Source of the DNA: Oscillospiraceae bacterium
GTDB taxonomy: Bacteria > Bacillota > Clostridia > Oscillospirales > Oscillospiraceae
Direction of reading: 5' to 3'
Assembly (NCBI GenBank): GCA_020025175.1
Contig: JAHHSM010000092.1
Span: forward strand, 1 to 6,880
DNA: 6,880 bases
Under the pieces are notes generated by a model, which worked only from the letters and a program-made list of their open reading frames with translations, was not told the origin of the DNA and searched no databases. Both the position numbers and the translations under genes were made by a program. Position 1 is the first letter of the stretch. Each line of letters opens with the position of its first letter. This document shows positions 5,106-6,880 of the stretch, piece by piece.

Positions 5106-5827
5106 CAGGCATTGCCTCCCTTTTCACGCACTGCGTGCACCAAAAACAGCGGCAGGCGCATCATGCGTCCGACACGACTCGGTTGTTTCATCAGGCGATA
5201 AAACCATTCCATACCAGTTTTTTGAAACATTTTCGGAGCACGCTGGACAATACCCGCGAACACATCCAGAGAGCCGCCCAGTCCCAGCAGCAGGTGCGCT
5301 CCCGTTGCCTCACCATATTGCTTCATCCACAATTCCTGCTTTGGTGCGCCTAGGCAAACAAAGACCACATCCGCCATACTTGCACGAATATCTGCCGCAA
5401 TCTTCTCATTATCCTGAAAATAGCCATCGTGTGTCCCAGTGATAATCAAACCCGGATATTTTTCTTTCAGTTTTTCCGCAGCCTGCTCTGCAACACCGGG
5501 CTTTGCGCCCAGCAAATAAAGGCTCTTTTTTTCCTCAGCCATTTTGACCATCAGATTCTCAGCAAATTCAATGCCCGGAATTTTCTGTTTCAATGGTGTA
5601 CCTAGAATCTTTGCACCATAAATCACGCCAATTCCATCCGGAATAACAATATCGGCATCATTAACAGCAATATTGGCCGCCTCATTCTCACGACAAACTT
5701 CCACGATCTCAGGATTCGGTGTTGCAACATAGTGTGCTCCCGGCTCATTGATCAGCCGCATTCCCTCTGCTATCGCTTCCTCCATTGTATAATTATCAAA
5801 TCCAACACCTAGTACATTGATTCGCAT
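5105..5827 (-). CDS. tagA: WecG/TagA/CpsF family glycosyltransferase (GT26)
   Basis: A 240-residue protein of the length typical for TagA. ATPNPE at 35-40, IPDGIGV at 62-68 with the Asp (64) that is catalytic in characterised TagA, LLGAKPGVAE at 105-114, and CLGAPKQE at 158-165 with its conserved Gln (164) mark the GT-E fold. The C-terminal tail is rich in Arg (211, 218, 221, 224) and hydrophobic residues, as in the membrane-contacting appendage of TagA. Characterised members add ManNAc (or ManNAcA in WecG) to undecaprenyl-PP-GlcNAc, the committed step of wall teichoic acid or a related envelope glycan. The exact sugar here is unproven, and no tagO or tag export genes are in the window. GGGTGA five bases before the ATG is the ribosome binding site. 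It has its own promoter and overlaps the downstream kinase by one base. Confidence 0.92.
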   Translation of the reverse strand: MRINVLGVGFDNYTMEEAIAEGMRLINEPGAHYVATPNPEIVEVCRENEAANIAVNDADIVIPDGIGVIYGAKILGTPLKQKIPGIEFAENLMVKMAEEKKSLYLLGAKPGVAEQAAEKLKEKYPGLIITGTHDGYFQDNEKIAADIRASMADVVFVCLGAPKQELWMKQYGEATGAHLLLGLGGSLDVFAGIVQRAPKMFQKTGMEWFYRLMKQPSRVGRMMRLPLFLVHAVREKGGNA

Positions 5828-5897
5828 TTATTTCACCCAAGTTCCTCTCGTATGTGCTAAAAAATGAACATATCAAAGCCATTTTATAGTTCACTGT

Positions 5898-5926
5898 ATA
5901 GTACCACATATTTCTTATTCTGTCCA
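5898..5926 (-). promoter_or_regulatory. Sigma-A-type promoter of the tagA-tmk operon
   Basis: Minus-strand TGGACA (5926-5921) and TACTAT (5903-5898) are 17 bp apart. Transcription would begin near 5891, leaving a leader of about 63 nt before the tagA ATG at 5827. No regulatory structure was recognised in that leader. Confidence 0.65.
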
Positions 5927-6007
5927 GAAAAGTTAACCCCAACTCACTGAAACGATTCCATGCGTAATAGGACAAGCCCTCTGCTGCGTATTTTTCTATT
6001 TGTCCAT

Positions 6008-6036
6008 TTGCCAATCCTCTTACTATCATGTACAAT
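6008..6036 (+). promoter_or_regulatory. Sigma-A-type promoter of the HAD hydrolase gene
   Basis: TTGCCA (6008-6013) and TACAAT (6031-6036) are 17 bp apart on the plus strand, predicting a start near 6043. An in-frame upstream ATG at 6028 lies inside this promoter, so it cannot be the start codon; this fixes the gene start at 6070. Promoters here and at 5898-5926 diverge. Confidence 0.75.
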
Positions 6037-6069
6037 GACAGTATCTTACACATAACCCGAGGTATATTT

Positions 6070-6702
6070 ATGCTTTTATTTGATTTAGATGGCACCTTAA
6101 TCGATTCCTCTGATATCTGGGTGCAAATTGATATTGATTTTACCACGCGCCACAATCTTCCGCTCACAAAGGAATATCATGATTTCGTTGCCCATGCAAC
6201 AGCGCCTGCATCAGCAGCCTTCACGAAAGAGTATTACCAGCTTGATATGGGTATCGACGCGATCATGCAGGAATGGAGTGATCAGGCTCTTTATGCTTAT
6301 GCTAACACAATCCAGCTCAAGCCTCATGTGCGCACCTATCTCGACCAATGTCAAAACAACGGAGAACGCATGGTCATCCTTACATCCAGTATCCCTGAGT
6401 TATGCCGTGCAGCATTAGAGCATAACGGACTAATGCAATACTTTGATCAGCTGCTTTTTGCGCAGGAATTCGGTATTGAGAAAAAGGATCCTGCCCTCTT
6501 CCATACAGTTGCCCAGCATCTGTCTGTTCCTATTGAAACCTGCCTGCTTTATGATGATTCTCCCATCTCCTGCCGCAGCGCAAAAGCAGCAGGCGCAAAA
6601 GTAGTCGGCGTACATGATAAGTTTTTTGCTGCAAATGAGAACGAAATGCGTACCTTTTGCGATCATTATATCTTTGACTTTTCGGAGCTTATTCAATCTT
6701 AA
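6070..6702 (+). CDS. HAD family hydrolase (phosphatase, subclass I)
   Basis: A 210-residue soluble haloacid-dehalogenase superfamily protein. Motif I DLDGTL is at residues 5-10, with the nucleophile Asp5 and acid/base Asp7. A helical cap fills about 15-80, as in the phosphoglycolate phosphatase/beta-phosphoglucomutase branch. Motif II is the Thr of ILTSS (Thr105), motif III a Lys in EKKDPALF (138/139), and motif IV YDDSP (161-165), which supplies magnesium ligands. All catalytic residues are present, so an active phosphatase or phosphomutase is expected, but the substrate cannot be assigned. The start ATG at 6070 has GAGG seven bases upstream (6059-6062) and lies downstream of the predicted transcription start; the nucleophile then sits at residue 5, as is common in the family. 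It has its own promoter and terminator and appears monocistronic. Confidence 0.9.
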   Translation: MLLFDLDGTLIDSSDIWVQIDIDFTTRHNLPLTKEYHDFVAHATAPASAAFTKEYYQLDMGIDAIMQEWSDQALYAYANTIQLKPHVRTYLDQCQNNGERMVILTSSIPELCRAALEHNGLMQYFDQLLFAQEFGIEKKDPALFHTVAQHLSVPIETCLLYDDSPISCRSAKAAGAKVVGVHDKFFAANENEMRTFCDHYIFDFSELIQS

Positions 6703-6758
6703 GAGGAACCCACTGTTCATTTCCCTCTGCGCATGAATATGAGTTTTCTGATACAGTG

Positions 6759-6801
6759 ATACCCTCTGATGTAAGTTTTATCCTACATCAGAGGGTATTT
6801 T
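6759..6801 (+). terminator. Intrinsic terminator after the HAD gene
   Basis: A perfect 15-bp stem, ATACCCTCTGATGTA (6759-6773) with TACATCAGAGGGTAT (6784-6798), has a 10-base loop and a TTTT tail (6798-6801). The minus strand lacks a T run at the corresponding end. It lies 56 bases after the HAD stop codon. Confidence 0.85.
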
Positions 6802-6880
6802 GTCATTATCTCTTTTTCATGGACCTTCACAGCCACAGAATAGCCGTGAAATAGACCATATCTATGGCACAATTTTTTAA

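Noticed and set aside
6028..6069. Extended HAD start at ATG 6028
   Set aside because: The codon lies within the predicted promoter, upstream of the expected transcription start, and has no ribosome binding site. ATG 6070 has GAGG at proper spacing.
5796..6167. 123-codon minus-strand open frame between tagA and the HAD gene
   Set aside because: It spans both divergent promoters and the first 98 bases of the HAD gene, and shows no recognisable motif.
6783..6880. Minus-strand frames open to the right edge, possibly the C-terminus of a truncated gene
   Set aside because: About 18 and 32 codons remain open in two frames, one of them ending inside the HAD terminator stem. There is no motif or minus-strand terminator to choose between them, so nothing can be supported.
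1..6880. Mobile elements, attachment sites, CRISPR arrays, tRNA or rRNA genes
   Set aside because: No transposase or integrase motifs, no regularly spaced repeats, no terminal inverted repeats flanking genes, and no cloverleaf or rRNA signatures were found. The inverted repeats present are all explained by terminators, the T-box or the promoter palindrome.

Overview
The window looks like chromosomal DNA from a Gram-positive Firmicute, most likely a Clostridia member of the Oscillospirales/Ruminococcaceae type. That placement is inferred from a T-box leader, strong AGGAGG-type ribosome binding sites, sigma-A-like promoters, short U-tailed hairpin terminators, an orphan ECF vitamin transporter subunit, and the mltG-peptidase U32 gene pair known from Firmicutes. 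No mobile element, CRISPR array, tRNA or rRNA was seen. Gene content is mostly conserved housekeeping.

Left edge (1-374): a minus-strand T-box riboswitch leads to a gene of which only the start codon (positions 3-1) is inside the window. The specifier reads GCC (alanine), so the truncated gene is probably alaS. Its promoter lies back to back with a plus-strand promoter. The two -35 boxes are the arms of a 22-bp perfect palindrome (325-346).

374-1684: a plus-strand two-gene operon, with a structured leader of about 95 nt, an ECF transporter S component, and a uridine-kinase-like P-loop kinase joined to it by an ATGA overlap. It ends in a perfectly palindromic bidirectional terminator. The pairing suggests import of a vitamin or nucleoside followed by phosphorylation; the substrate cannot be read from the sequence.

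1690-4124 (minus): mltG followed by a U32-family protein (TrhP/YrrN-YrrO type). This joins peptidoglycan strand-length control to a probable tRNA/rRNA modification factor.

4231-4432 (plus): a 50-residue membrane microprotein with 13 cysteines, followed by its own terminator, wedged between two minus-strand operons.

4443-5926 (minus): tagA (WecG/TagA/CpsF glycosyltransferase) and a thymidylate-kinase homologue with an altered P-loop, overlapping as TGATG and driven by a good promoter.

6008-6801 (plus): a monocistronic HAD phosphatase with a clear promoter and terminator. The last 80 bases contain no gene that can be supported.

The most novel-looking items are the ECF-S/kinase operon with its leader and shared palindromic divergent promoter, the Cys-rich microprotein, and the Ala-for-Ser/Thr P-loop in the dTMP kinase homologue.
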